64,000 nt of DNA from NCBI RefSeq assembly GCF_000024405.1, contig NC_013517.1, forward strand, positions 1 to 64,000, written 5' to 3'. Shown piece by piece: positions 27,031 to 36,385 of this stretch (the first letter of the stretch is position 1; each line of letters begins with the position of its first letter). The position numbers were made by a program, and so were the translations under genes. The notes below the pieces were generated by a model. The model saw only the letters and a list, made by a program, of their open reading frames with translations, did not search any database and was not told where the DNA came from. The stretch is from Sebaldella termitidis ATCC 33386 (lineage in GTDB: Bacteria; Fusobacteriota; Fusobacteriia; Fusobacteriales; Leptotrichiaceae).

Positions 27031-27423
27031 TTAGTCTAAAAGATTTTCTATGAAATCTTCAAGATCTTCCTCACTTTCATCAAGGTCATCAACCTCATGA
27101 ATATCGTCCGGCTCGGATTCGTCATACTCAAGATCTTCTTTAGTCGGCTTGTCATATTCCTCGAATTCTTCATTCCAAAACATATAATCCTTATCTGCGC
27201 CGTAATAATCTTCTTCCCAGATATTAAGTATATCTTCTTCCTCATCTTCAGCTAATACTATAATTTCGTCATCGTTAGAATCACATAAAAATGCTCTTTT
27301 TGTTCCTTCTTCATTCTCTGCAATAATGTATTCTTTGCCTTTTATAGTCAGATTAGCGATGCAGTTAAAATACTCGTTTACATCATCTATCATAACTTCA
27401 AAATCTTCACCAACAGAAAACAT
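27031..27423 (-). CDS. Acidic DUF1292-like protein
   Basis: A 130-residue protein. The first ~70 residues (FEVMIDDVNEYFNCIANLTI, EYIIAENEEGTKRAFLC, DDEIIVLAEDEEED) fit the DUF1292 pattern of a small beta sheet. The rest is an extremely Asp/Glu-rich tail with no basic counterpart, likely disordered. DUF1292 genes commonly accompany housekeeping RNA-processing genes; function unknown. CTGGAGGG precedes the ATG. It lies between rlmH and the DUF1934-like gene in the same direction. Confidence 0.65.
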   Translation of the reverse strand: MFSVGEDFEVMIDDVNEYFNCIANLTIKGKEYIIAENEEGTKRAFLCDSNDDEIIVLAEDEEEDILNIWEEDYYGADKDYMFWNEEFEEYDKPTKEDLEYDESEPDDIHEVDDLDESEEDLEDFIENLLD

Positions 27424-27445
27424 AAAAAAAATCCCTCCAGTTTGT

Positions 27446-27913
27446 TTATTTATGGTATTTAATATTGTTATTAATGGAAATCCATCTGTATATCTGTTCT
27501 ATCAGGATTAACCTCATTAATTGGTGAGGAAAAGTCAATTTTGAAAATGAAAGCCTAAAGTCGGCTGCGTTCCTTACATCATTATTTACTCCGTTAGAGC
27601 CCCCGATTATAAAATTTACTTTACTGTTAAAATTAGAAATTTCCATTATTTTCTGCGCCATTGCAGGAGATGAAACAGCAATACCGTCTAAATCCAGCAA
27701 AATATTATAATAATTCTTACCCTCTATGGATTCCAGTATTCTTTTTGATTCGGTATTAACAGCGCTTTCTATTCCGCGATTCTCACTTTCCTCTTGAAGT
27801 TCTATAATACTAAAATTAGAAAATTTTTGCAACCTTTTCTTGAATTCAAGTATTCCGTCTTTTATATAACTGTCTTTAATTTTCCCGACAGCAGTTACAT
27901 TAATCTTTAGCAT
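27446..27913 (-). CDS. rlmH: 23S rRNA pseudouridine-1915 N3-methyltransferase RlmH
   Basis: A SPOUT-fold methyltransferase that modifies Psi1915 in helix 69 of 23S rRNA in assembled 70S ribosomes, using SAM. The protein is 155 residues, the normal size. Signature pieces are the N-terminal INVTAVGKIK, the knot-forming FIIGGSNGV, and FSKLTFPHQLMRLILIEQIYR, with a C-terminal YHK where YHR is usual. It is 66 bases downstream of mutL in the same direction. Confidence 0.95.
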   Translation of the reverse strand: MLKINVTAVGKIKDSYIKDGILEFKKRLQKFSNFSIIELQEESENRGIESAVNTESKRILESIEGKNYYNILLDLDGIAVSSPAMAQKIMEISNFNSKVNFIIGGSNGVNNDVRNAADFRLSFSKLTFPHQLMRLILIEQIYRWISINNNIKYHK

Positions 27914-27979
27914 ATTTTTACCACATTGTCAAAAGAAAAATATATTTTTTTATAAAATAATATATTTTTAATTTTTTAA

Positions 27980-29845
27980 TTATCCTTTCCTACCAAACAT
28001 TTTATCCAGATCATCTTTTGGAATATTTATAATAATGGGTCTTCCGTGAGGGCATGTATATTTCCCTATTTCATGAAGTCTTCTTATGAAAGAGCTTATT
28101 TCATCAGGGTCTAATTTCTGTCCGGCTTTTATGGCACCCTTACACGACATGGAAATAATGATTCTTTCTCTGAGATCTTTTACTTCTATATCATTTTTCA
28201 AATCTGCAAGCAGATCCATAAATACATTCTTTATACTGTCTCTGAAATCAAAAGCAGGTACTGATCTTAGGATAATTTCATTTTCTCCGAATTCATCCAC
28301 ATCAAATCCAAAATCACGGAAAACTTCTATATTTTCCATAACAAGATTTTTATCAGGGGAAGTAAGTTCGATCTTCTGCGGTATAATCAGATTTTGAAAA
28401 TCAAGCTTTTTACTGTAAAATTTTTCTTTAAGTTCTTCATAAAGAATTCTTTCATGTATAATATGCTGGTCATAAATTTCTAATTGATTTTTATTTTCTA
28501 CTAAAATATACATATTAAAAATCTGACCGATTATTTTATAATCTTCCGGTTTTTTTATATTTTCTTCAGAAGATTTCTGTATACTTTCAGATACATTATT
28601 TTCCTTACTTTCTTCTTTATAAGAAGGGTAATCTGTTTTTATATTTTCTCTTATAAAATCAGAGTCTTCCGGCTCTGTTATAAGAGTTTCTATTGCCTTT
28701 TTCGGTCTTTCATCTATAATTCTTGTTTCTACATCTCTGTTATCCAAAGTTTCAAGACTAAAAAACTGTTTATTTTCACCCTTTAAAGTTTCATCAGAAA
28801 AAAGATTCTCTATTTTTTCAGGCTCTGCGGCACTTATATTTACATTTTGTTTCAGCAGATCAATATTGGGCTGCCATTCCCGTCTTTCCTCAAGATAGAA
28901 ATAATCATCCATAGCACTTTTTATTTGTGTGTAAATAATTTTATCATTTGAAAATTTTACAATTTTTTTTGACGGATGAACATTTACATCTATTTCTTTG
29001 GGATCTGTATTAAGAAAAATAACTGCAAAAGGATATTTCCCCTTCATCAGCTTTGTATAATAACCATCAAGAACAGCCCTTTCTATTGTATTTGATTTTA
29101 CATATCTTTTATTAACATAGGTAAAAATATAATCCTTTGAGCTTCGGAGAATTTCAACAGAACCAAGATAGCCGTGTTCAAATTTTTTCAGATTTTTCAG
29201 AACATTTTTTCCAAAAAGCTCCAGAATGGTATTTTCTATTCCTTTACCGCTAGTTTTTATGCTAGGCTTATCATCAAAAATCAGTGTAAAAGCAGTATCA
29301 TAATTGACAAGTGCTTCTTTTAAGACAATATCCCTTATCTTATTATACTCGGTACTTTCTTTTCTCAGAAATTTTTTTCTTGCCGGTGTATTATAGAATA
29401 GATCCCTGATTTCTATTTCTGTTCCGTTATTCCTTGAAATTTCCTCTACATTTCTTATAGAGCCGGCATAAGCTGTTAATTTATAGCCGACATTTGATTC
29501 TTTTGTTTTCGTGGAAATTGTCATCTTGGAAACAGATGAAATAGAAGCAAGGGCTTCTCCTCGAAATCCATATGTCATAAGATTAAAAATATCATCTTTG
29601 GTTGATATTTTTGATGTAGCGTGTCTTTCTATGGAAAGCATCATATCATTCTTTTCCATACCTGATCCGTTATCCGAGATTTTCACATCTTTACCGCCGT
29701 TAAAAACTTCTATTTTTACAGAATCAGCACCTGCATCCAAAGAGTTTTCCAAAAGCTCTTTTATCATAGAAGCAGGATTTTCCACTACTTCGCCTGCTGC
29801 TATAATATTAGATACACTTTCATCGAGAATTTTTATTTTATTCAT
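27980..29845 (-). CDS. mutL: DNA mismatch repair protein MutL
   Basis: Mismatch-repair ATPase linking MutS to strand incision. The protein has 621 residues. The N-terminal GHKL domain has E30 and N34 in KELLENSLDAG, D58 in DNGSGM, and the GFRGEALASI lid. The C-terminal dimerisation domain has the endonuclease-type DQHxxxE...E motif as DQHIIHERILYEE (Ile replaces the usual Ala), plus CPHGRP and a terminal FGR. These indicate an endonuclease-proficient MutL, as expected where mutH is absent. The start overlaps the end of the tmk-like gene by 8 bases. Confidence 0.96.
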   Translation of the reverse strand: MNKIKILDESVSNIIAAGEVVENPASMIKELLENSLDAGADSVKIEVFNGGKDVKISDNGSGMEKNDMMLSIERHATSKISTKDDIFNLMTYGFRGEALASISSVSKMTISTKTKESNVGYKLTAYAGSIRNVEEISRNNGTEIEIRDLFYNTPARKKFLRKESTEYNKIRDIVLKEALVNYDTAFTLIFDDKPSIKTSGKGIENTILELFGKNVLKNLKKFEHGYLGSVEILRSSKDYIFTYVNKRYVKSNTIERAVLDGYYTKLMKGKYPFAVIFLNTDPKEIDVNVHPSKKIVKFSNDKIIYTQIKSAMDDYFYLEERREWQPNIDLLKQNVNISAAEPEKIENLFSDETLKGENKQFFSLETLDNRDVETRIIDERPKKAIETLITEPEDSDFIRENIKTDYPSYKEESKENNVSESIQKSSEENIKKPEDYKIIGQIFNMYILVENKNQLEIYDQHIIHERILYEELKEKFYSKKLDFQNLIIPQKIELTSPDKNLVMENIEVFRDFGFDVDEFGENEIILRSVPAFDFRDSIKNVFMDLLADLKNDIEVKDLRERIIISMSCKGAIKAGQKLDPDEISSFIRRLHEIGKYTCPHGRPIIINIPKDDLDKMFGRKG

Positions 29846-30521
29846 ATAGAACTCCCTTTTCAGATAATTTTTTTATAATATCCTCATTTATCTCTTCTAT
29901 ATTTTTTAAAACACCGTCTGTTTCACATGAAACAATTGTCCAGCCGTATTGCTTTGCAAGATTTAATGCGTTGTAGTATGAATTTTTCAGATATTCGCTG
30001 TTTGTTTCGTGAATATCTTTTTTTTCTTCACCAGTAATTTTATTTTTTCTGTCACTCATTAATTTTTGACTGAGCTCAGGAGAAACATCCAGAAAAATGA
30101 CAATATCGGGAGTCGGAAGACCGAGCTTATTCCACTCCAGATCAATCAGCCATTTAAGAAATATCTGCTTATCTTCTTCGTTTTCTATTTTTGAGGCCTG
30201 ATGAACCATATTTGAAGTGGTATATCTGTCACTTAAGACAATTCCGCTGTTATTATAAAATTTTTCCCAGTCCTGCTTATATGATGCATATCTGTCAACT
30301 GCAAAAAATGTAGACGCAGCAAAGCTGTTAACATCATTTACATCTTTGCCGAATTCACCTGAAAGATACATTTTCAGAGGTTCAGATGCAGGACTTTCAT
30401 AGTTTGGAAAAGATATCTTTTTTATATTAAAATTTCTTTCTTTTAGTTTTTTATATAATAAATTGGTTTGTGTTTCTTTTCCGCTTCCGTCGCTTCCCTC
30501 TATTATTATTAGTTTTCCCAT
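29838..30521 (-). CDS. tmk: Thymidylate kinase (dTMP kinase)
   Basis: Phosphorylates dTMP to dTDP. The protein has 227 residues. The P-loop reads GSDGSGKETQ, with Glu after the lysine instead of the usual Thr/Ser, a form I associate with a second type of Tmk in anaerobes. Other family pieces are SFPNYESP, FFAVDRYASYK, LSDRYTTSNMVHQASK and the D-V-S of IVIFLDVSPE. AAAGGAG precedes the ATG. It heads the cluster running into mutL, with which it overlaps by 8 bases. Confidence 0.88.
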   Translation of the reverse strand: MGKLIIIEGSDGSGKETQTNLLYKKLKERNFNIKKISFPNYESPASEPLKMYLSGEFGKDVNDVNSFAASTFFAVDRYASYKQDWEKFYNNSGIVLSDRYTTSNMVHQASKIENEEDKQIFLKWLIDLEWNKLGLPTPDIVIFLDVSPELSQKLMSDRKNKITGEEKKDIHETNSEYLKNSYYNALNLAKQYGWTIVSCETDGVLKNIEEINEDIIKKLSEKGVLYE

Positions 30522-30590
30522 ATAGGTATCTCCTTTTATTTTGTAAGTTTTTAAATTAATAAATACATTTTAGCATACCTTAAAAAAGGT

Positions 30591-30622
30591 AAAAAGTCAA
30601 AAACAGAAAATTTTGACTTTTT
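30591..30622 (-). terminator. Terminator of TPR protein gene
   Basis: AAAAAGTCAAAA (30591-30602) / TTTTGACTTTTT (30611-30622), a 12-bp stem with an 8-base loop. It can act on either strand. A second small inverted repeat TACCTT/AAGGTA (30576-30581/30586-30591) adjoins it on the tmk side. Confidence 0.7.
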
Positions 30623-30632
30623 TTGGGGAAAT

Positions 30633-33161
30633 TTAACTATCTAGCCTTTCAGTTACAGAGTTTTCAAGAAGTTCGAGCATATAATCCGCATTTTTATTTC
30701 CCAGATTTTTAGCTTTCTGGAAATATTTTCTGGCAGTTTCAATGTCATTTTTATTCATAAAAATGTTTCCTAATCGTATAAATGCATCGCCAGATCCTAA
30801 AGCTGCTGCTTTTTCATAGTAGGTAATAGCTAGATTCATCTTATTTTGGTCTTCATAAAGAAGACCAAGATTAAACATAGCATTAATATCGCCATTTTCA
30901 ATAGCAGATTTATAAAAGATAACTGCCTGATCATATTTTTTTTGAACATAAAACAAAACTCCCAATTCATTAAGTGCTTCCTCATTTCCGACACTTACTG
31001 CGACTTTAAAATACTTTTCTGCGAGATCATATTTTTCTTGATTTTTATAAATACGCCCCAAATTTTTAGAAGCATAAAAATCGTCTTTTTCAACAGCGAG
31101 CAGATAATATTTTTCTGCCAGTTCTAATTTTTCTTCATTTTCATAAAGAAGTCCTAAACTGTTTATAGCATCATCATCTTTACAGTCAATAGCTATTTTG
31201 AAATATTTTTCCGCAAGATCATATTTATTCTGCCGTTCATAAAAATTAGCTAAATTTCCGGGTGCATAAGCATCATTTTTTTCAACAGCAAGCAAATAAT
31301 ATTTTTCTGCCAGTTCTGGTTTGTTATTATTATTATATAAAATTCCCAGGTCATTATAAGCATCAAAATTTTTTCTTTCAATAGACATTTTGAGATATTT
31401 TTCTGCTGAAGCAAATTTATTTTGTCCTGCATAAAGAGTTCCCAAATTTCTGGGAGCATAAAAATCATCTTTTTCAATAGCCATTTTATAGTATTTTTCT
31501 GATAATTCATTTTTTTTCCAGTTTTCATAAAGCAGACCCAGATCATTTAGAGCATCGGTATTATCTCTTTCAATAGCCATTTTATAATATTTTTCTGATA
31601 ATTCATATTTATTTTGATTTTTATATAAAGAAGCGAGATTTCTCATAGCATCATTATTGTTATAATCAATAGAGAGTAAATAATACTTTTCAGCCAATTC
31701 CGGGCGGTCGTTATTTTCATAAAGAATACCTAAAGTATTAATAGTATCATTATCTCCTTTTTCTATGGCAATTTTATAATATTTTTCTGCCGGTTCAAAC
31801 TTATTTTGTGTTTCATAGAAATCCCCCAGATGTCTTGGTGCATAAAAATTTCCATTTTCAACAGCGAGTAAATAATATTTTTCAGCTAAATCCGGTTTAT
31901 CCCATTCTTCGTAAAGAATAGCGAGGCTGCCATAAGCATAAGTGTAATTTTTTTCAATAGCAGTTTTATAATATTTTTCAGCTAAATCTAGTTTGCCCTG
32001 ATCTTTATAAAGAGAAGCCAGCTCGCTAGCAGCATATTCATTATCCTGTTCAATAGCCAGCAGATAATATTTCTCGGCAAGATTAAGTTTTTTGTCTGAC
32101 TCATACAGAAGAGCTAAAGAATAAGTGGCTTCATTATTTTTTCTCTCAGAACCAATTTTATAATATTTTTCAGCCAGATCTTTTTTACCCTGCTTTATGT
32201 AAAGATCTCCTAGATCATTTGGAGCAGATGAATTACCTTTATCACTGCTTAGTTTATAATATTTTTCAGCCAGATCCTGTTTATTTTCTCTTTTATAAAG
32301 AGAAGCAAGATTATAAAAAGAAGCGGCGCTGTCTTTTCCAGCGGAATTTTTATAAAAATTTTCGATTTTATCCTGTCTGCCCAGTTTTGCATATAGAGCA
32401 ACCAAACGTTCTGAGGAATAGTCACTGCCTTTTTCAGTACCTGCAAGGTAGTATTTTTCAGCCAGATCATATTTATTTTGCAAAGCGTAAACATCGCCAA
32501 GAGCATGAAATGATAGAAGATCACCTTTTTCAGTAAGAGCTTTGAACTGCACCTCGGCTAGATCGTATCTTTGCTGTTTTAGATATAAATGTCCCAGTAA
32601 TCTTGCAGCGACAACATCACCTGTGTTACTTCCAAGCAAAAAATACTTCTCACTTTGAACGAGATCATTTTTCTTTTGAAATAAAAAACCCAGATTAACA
32701 TAAGCATCAAAATTTTTTCTGTCTGCAGCAATTTTATAATACTTCTCAGCAAGATTTAATTTGTTTTGTTCTTCATAAATGAGTCCTAAAAATCTTGGAG
32801 CAAGAAAATCACCAGTTTCTGTAGATAATAGAAAGTATTTTTCAGCCAGATCAGTTTTTTTATATTTTATATAAAAACCACCAATATTATTATAAATACT
32901 TCCAATTTCTAAATCAGCAGCAATTTTAAAATATTTTTCAGATAAATTGAAATCGTTATATATATCATCATAAATAAGTCCAAGATAGTATGCTGCCCAG
33001 AGAGAATTTTCCTCATCATAAGCTTTTTGAAGATAGATTTTTGCATTTTCATAATCTTTAATACTAATATATTCCAGTCCGGTTTCATAATTATTTTTTC
33101 CAAAAATAACATTACAAAAAAATAAAATAAAAATAACAACCAATAAATTTTTTCTTTTCAT
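30633..33161 (-). CDS. Exported TPR/Sel1-like repeat protein with ~24 repeats
   Basis: An 842-residue protein. A signal peptide (KRKNLLVVIFILFFCNVIFG) is followed by a solenoid of repeats spaced almost exactly 32 residues, each with the core LAEKYYKxA...LGxLYxxxxK. About 24 units fill the rest. The periodicity is shorter than canonical TPR (34) or Sel1 (36), but the residue pattern is TPR-like. The start is the ATG at 33161, because GGAGGG lies 5-10 bases upstream and within codons of a longer reading from 33179. Such proteins act as periplasmic scaffolds; the partner is unknown. A second protein of this type lies at 54836-56347. Confidence 0.85.
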   Translation of the reverse strand: MKRKNLLVVIFILFFCNVIFGKNNYETGLEYISIKDYENAKIYLQKAYDEENSLWAAYYLGLIYDDIYNDFNLSEKYFKIAADLEIGSIYNNIGGFYIKYKKTDLAEKYFLLSTETGDFLAPRFLGLIYEEQNKLNLAEKYYKIAADRKNFDAYVNLGFLFQKKNDLVQSEKYFLLGSNTGDVVAARLLGHLYLKQQRYDLAEVQFKALTEKGDLLSFHALGDVYALQNKYDLAEKYYLAGTEKGSDYSSERLVALYAKLGRQDKIENFYKNSAGKDSAASFYNLASLYKRENKQDLAEKYYKLSSDKGNSSAPNDLGDLYIKQGKKDLAEKYYKIGSERKNNEATYSLALLYESDKKLNLAEKYYLLAIEQDNEYAASELASLYKDQGKLDLAEKYYKTAIEKNYTYAYGSLAILYEEWDKPDLAEKYYLLAVENGNFYAPRHLGDFYETQNKFEPAEKYYKIAIEKGDNDTINTLGILYENNDRPELAEKYYLLSIDYNNNDAMRNLASLYKNQNKYELSEKYYKMAIERDNTDALNDLGLLYENWKKNELSEKYYKMAIEKDDFYAPRNLGTLYAGQNKFASAEKYLKMSIERKNFDAYNDLGILYNNNNKPELAEKYYLLAVEKNDAYAPGNLANFYERQNKYDLAEKYFKIAIDCKDDDAINSLGLLYENEEKLELAEKYYLLAVEKDDFYASKNLGRIYKNQEKYDLAEKYFKVAVSVGNEEALNELGVLFYVQKKYDQAVIFYKSAIENGDINAMFNLGLLYEDQNKMNLAITYYEKAAALGSGDAFIRLGNIFMNKNDIETARKYFQKAKNLGNKNADYMLELLENSVTERLDS

Positions 33162-33230
33162 AAACCCTCCAAAATACAAATTTTTATGTAATAAGTATAC
33201 TGTAGGTTAATTAAAAAGTCAAAAAATATT

Positions 33231-33266
33231 AAGGACAGCCAGATTAAATTAACTCTGACCGTCCTT
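33231..33266 (-). terminator. Terminator of the dehydrogenase-complex operon
   Basis: Thirteen-pair stem (AAGGACAGCCAGA / TCTGACCGTCCTT, with G-U pairs), followed on the minus strand by a T-rich run. It lies just after the E3 gene. Confidence 0.8.
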
Positions 33267-33306
33267 CTTTTTATATATTAAAGGGCAAAAAGCATATTAA
33301 AATATT

Positions 33307-34998
33307 TTACATTTTTTTCTTCGGCAGATGAAGAGCCTTTCCAAGACAGTCAGCACATGCCTCCAGTATTGCTTCCGAGAATGTAGGGTGTGCATAGATC
33401 AGCTCTGAAGCTTCCTCTATTGTTATCTCCATTTCCATCAAGATTACTCCTGCACTTATCATCTCCGTCGCCTTACTCCCTATTACATGTACTCCCAGTA
33501 TCTCTCCGTAATTATCATCACAGATTACCTTTACAAATCCTTCTTCCTCACTTGAAGCTATCGCTCTCCCGTTGGCTCCAAAGTTAAATCTTCCTGTTCT
33601 TATCTTTCCGTATTTCTTTAACGCTTCTTCTTCTGTCAGTCCCACTGATGCTATCTCTGGAAGAGTATACACACATTTCGGCGTATTATCCAGTCTTACC
33701 TCTTCTCTTCCTCCCAGTGCATTTCCTGCTGCCGTTTCTCCCATCTTAAAGGCTGAATGGGCTAACATCGATAATCCATTTATATCTCCTGCTGCATAAA
33801 CTCCCGCTATACTTGTTTCCATATATTCATTTACTATAAGCCTTCCTCTGTCCTGCTTTATTTCCAATCCATCCACACAGCTTAGGTCTGCCTCTCTTCC
33901 TATTGAGAAAAGTACATAGTCGCTGCTTAAGCTCTCTCCGCTCTTTAATACTGTCTCTATCTCTTTTCCCTTATCCTTAAATCCTGTTACCTGTTTATCT
34001 GTCAGAAGCTTTATCCCTTTTTTCTTAAATATCTTTTCCAGCTCCTGTGATATCTCCTTATCATTGAAAGGTAAAAGGTTTGACATTGCTTCCACTATTG
34101 TTACTTCTGTTCCGTATCCTCTGAATATCTCCGCAAACTCACAGCCTATTACTCCTCCTCCGACTATAACCAGTCTTTCAGGTACTTTATTAAGGTCTAG
34201 TATCGTTGTACTTGTCAGTATCTTATCACTGTCTATTCCGGGTATATTCAGATATCTTGTTTTTGATCCTCCTGCAAGGATTATCTTCTTACCTTTCAGT
34301 ACCTGTCCGTCTTCCAGTGTTACTTTCTTTCCTTCTCCAAGCTTTCCTGCTGTACTGTATACATCTACGCCGTAGCTTCTCAGCAAGCCTCCCACTCCCT
34401 GTGAAAGCTTCTTTGTTACCTTATTCTTAAATTCCACTGCCTTTGTCAGATCTGATATATTCTTTGTTACCTTTATATCCAGTCCTCTTGACTCTGCTTT
34501 TTCTGCTTCTTCCAATATTTCTATATTCTTTATATATGTTTTGGTAGGAATACAGCCTCTGTTCAGACATGTTCCTCCAAGCTCTCTTTTTTCTACTAAA
34601 GCTGTTTTGGCTCCAAGCTGGGATGCCTTGTTGGCTGATATATATCCTGCCGGTCCTCCGCCTATTACTATTACATCATATTCTTTTTCATCTGATGTCT
34701 TTGTTTCGGTCTTTACTTCCTCTTTCTTTTCTGCTTCTTTTACTTCGCTTACACTTTCTCCTTTTTCTCCAATATAGCCTATTACTGTAAATACCGGCAG
34801 TACTTCATTCTCAAATCTTACTTTCTTTAGAAGATAACCCGAGCTCTCGGCTTCTACCTCCATATTTACTTTATCTGTCAGTATTTCGACTATTGGTTCC
34901 CCTTCTTTTATGGCTTCTCCTTCTTCCTTCAGCCACTTTATTATAGTTCCTTCTTCCATTGACATTCCTGCTTTAGGCATTATTATTTCTACTGACAT
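33307..34998 (-). CDS. lpdA: Dihydrolipoyl dehydrogenase (E3) with N-terminal lipoyl domain
   Basis: The E3 flavoenzyme that reoxidises dihydrolipoamide using NAD. The protein has 563 residues: a lipoyl domain at 1-85 with the lipoylation site K43 in TDKVNME, an Ala/Lys/Glu linker, then the FAD/NAD oxidoreductase. FAD binding is GGGPAG at 113-118, the redox disulfide is C144-C149 in GGTCLNRGC, a second GGGVIG binds NAD, and the catalytic HPTFSE lies near the C-terminus. The lipoyl domain is nearly identical to that of the adjacent E2. It is the last gene of the complex, 19 bases after E2. Confidence 0.96.
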   Translation of the reverse strand: MSVEIIMPKAGMSMEEGTIIKWLKEEGEAIKEGEPIVEILTDKVNMEVEAESSGYLLKKVRFENEVLPVFTVIGYIGEKGESVSEVKEAEKKEEVKTETKTSDEKEYDVIVIGGGPAGYISANKASQLGAKTALVEKRELGGTCLNRGCIPTKTYIKNIEILEEAEKAESRGLDIKVTKNISDLTKAVEFKNKVTKKLSQGVGGLLRSYGVDVYSTAGKLGEGKKVTLEDGQVLKGKKIILAGGSKTRYLNIPGIDSDKILTSTTILDLNKVPERLVIVGGGVIGCEFAEIFRGYGTEVTIVEAMSNLLPFNDKEISQELEKIFKKKGIKLLTDKQVTGFKDKGKEIETVLKSGESLSSDYVLFSIGREADLSCVDGLEIKQDRGRLIVNEYMETSIAGVYAAGDINGLSMLAHSAFKMGETAAGNALGGREEVRLDNTPKCVYTLPEIASVGLTEEEALKKYGKIRTGRFNFGANGRAIASSEEEGFVKVICDDNYGEILGVHVIGSKATEMISAGVILMEMEITIEEASELIYAHPTFSEAILEACADCLGKALHLPKKKM

Positions 34999-35017
34999 AT
35001 TATTCCTTTCTATCCTA

Positions 35018-36346
35018 TTATATTAACAGACTATAAGGGTCTTCTATTAATTTCTTTACATACTGCATAAACTCTGCTCCAAGTGCTCCGTCTATTACTC
35101 TGTGATCAAATGTTGCACTAAGGTAAATTACTTTCTTTACTGATATTTTTCCTGCTTTTGCCACAGGCTTTTCTTCTATTGTTCCTACTCCTATTATACA
35201 GCTGTTTGGCTGGTTTATTATCGGATTAAAGTAATGAACTCCATACATTCCAAGATTGCTTAATGTTATTGTACTTCCGCTCTGTTCTGCTGCTCCCAGT
35301 TTTCCTTCTCTTGCTTTTTTGATCAGATCTTTTCCTTCTGTAAGTATATTTCTTATTCCTTTATCTTCTGTATTCTTTACTACAGGCACCATTAATACCC
35401 CGTTCCCTGATACTGCAAAGCCTACATTTATCTCTTTATGACAAAGGATTCCTTTATCTGTTAATGATACATTTATATCCGGGTATTTTCTTACTCCTCT
35501 GCTTACTGCCAGAATAAGAAGATCATTTATTGTCAGCTTTTCTCCTGTTTCATCCATCAGCGGTGCGGCTATTTTATCTTTCAGTTTTAGTAATTTATTT
35601 ACTCCTACTTCTATATTAAGTGTAAATGTCGGTGCTGAGAACTGACTTTCTGTCATTCTGTCCCCTATTACTTTTCTTATTCCTGAATATGGTTTCAGCT
35701 CTGCTTCTTTTGATATTATTTCCGGAGCTGCATTAAGAACAAGATCTCTTTTGAATATCTTTCCTTTTGCTCCTGTTCCGCTTATACCGTCCAGGTCTAT
35801 TCCTTCCTGTCCTGCTATTTTTCTTGCAAGAGGAGTAGCCTTTACTGTACTTCCTGCTGCGAAGCTTTCCACATCTGCAAGCTGGACTCTTCCTTTCGGT
35901 CCTGAGCCTGGTATATCCCCGAGGTTCAGATTATTATCTCTTGCTTTCTTTCTTGCTGCTGGTGTTGCCCTGTTTAGTTTATCTGACTGCATAAGAGATT
36001 TATTAAAGAAGACAGAGTTTTCTTCTGTTTCCTTTTTGTCAGGTTTCTTTTCATCCTTGATTACTTCCGCTGTTTTGGCTTTTTCTTCTCTTTCACTTAC
36101 GGTTTCACCTTTCTCACCTATATATCCTATTACTGTAAATACCGGCAGCACTTCATCTTCAAATCTTACTTTTTTTATCAGAAAACCTGAGCTTTCAGCC
36201 TCTACTTCCATATTAACCTTATCTGTTAATATTTCTACTATAGGCTCCCCTTCTTTTATTTCATCTCCTTCACTTTTCAGCCATTTTACTATTGTTCCTT
36301 CTTCCATTGACATTCCTGCCTTTGGCATTATTATCTCTACTGACAT
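35018..36346 (-). CDS. Dihydrolipoamide acyltransferase (E2) of a 2-oxoacid/acetoin dehydrogenase complex
   Basis: The core enzyme that carries the acyl group on lipoate and passes it to CoA. The protein has 442 residues: a lipoyl domain (1-85, K43), two peripheral subunit-binding-like segments (ATPAARKKARDNNL and ATPLARKIAGQEG), and a catalytic domain ending with the DHRVIDG active site. The gene order E1alpha, E1beta, E2, E3 is shared by pyruvate and acetoin complexes, so the substrate is not fixed by sequence. AAGGAGG precedes the ATG, and the gap from E1beta is 39 bases. Confidence 0.93.
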   Translation of the reverse strand: MSVEIIMPKAGMSMEEGTIVKWLKSEGDEIKEGEPIVEILTDKVNMEVEAESSGFLIKKVRFEDEVLPVFTVIGYIGEKGETVSEREEKAKTAEVIKDEKKPDKKETEENSVFFNKSLMQSDKLNRATPAARKKARDNNLNLGDIPGSGPKGRVQLADVESFAAGSTVKATPLARKIAGQEGIDLDGISGTGAKGKIFKRDLVLNAAPEIISKEAELKPYSGIRKVIGDRMTESQFSAPTFTLNIEVGVNKLLKLKDKIAAPLMDETGEKLTINDLLILAVSRGVRKYPDINVSLTDKGILCHKEINVGFAVSGNGVLMVPVVKNTEDKGIRNILTEGKDLIKKAREGKLGAAEQSGSTITLSNLGMYGVHYFNPIINQPNSCIIGVGTIEEKPVAKAGKISVKKVIYLSATFDHRVIDGALGAEFMQYVKKLIEDPYSLLI

Positions 36347-36385
36347 GTTTCCTCCTTCTTAGAAAGTTCTAAAAGCGGTTTTCTT

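Noticed and set aside
30492-30521. Tmk P-loop with Glu after the lysine (GKETQ) as a possible inactivating change
   Set aside because: All other Tmk motifs are intact and I recall this form in a second Tmk type of anaerobes; likely a normal variant.
30633-33161. 96-bp repeats that could be taken for a CRISPR or minisatellite
   Set aside because: They are in-frame 32-residue protein repeats with variable sequence and no spacers.
35751-36362. 203-codon plus-strand ORF opposite the E2 gene
   Set aside because: It is antisense to a clear E2 gene, has low-complexity composition and no ribosome site; a shadow ORF.
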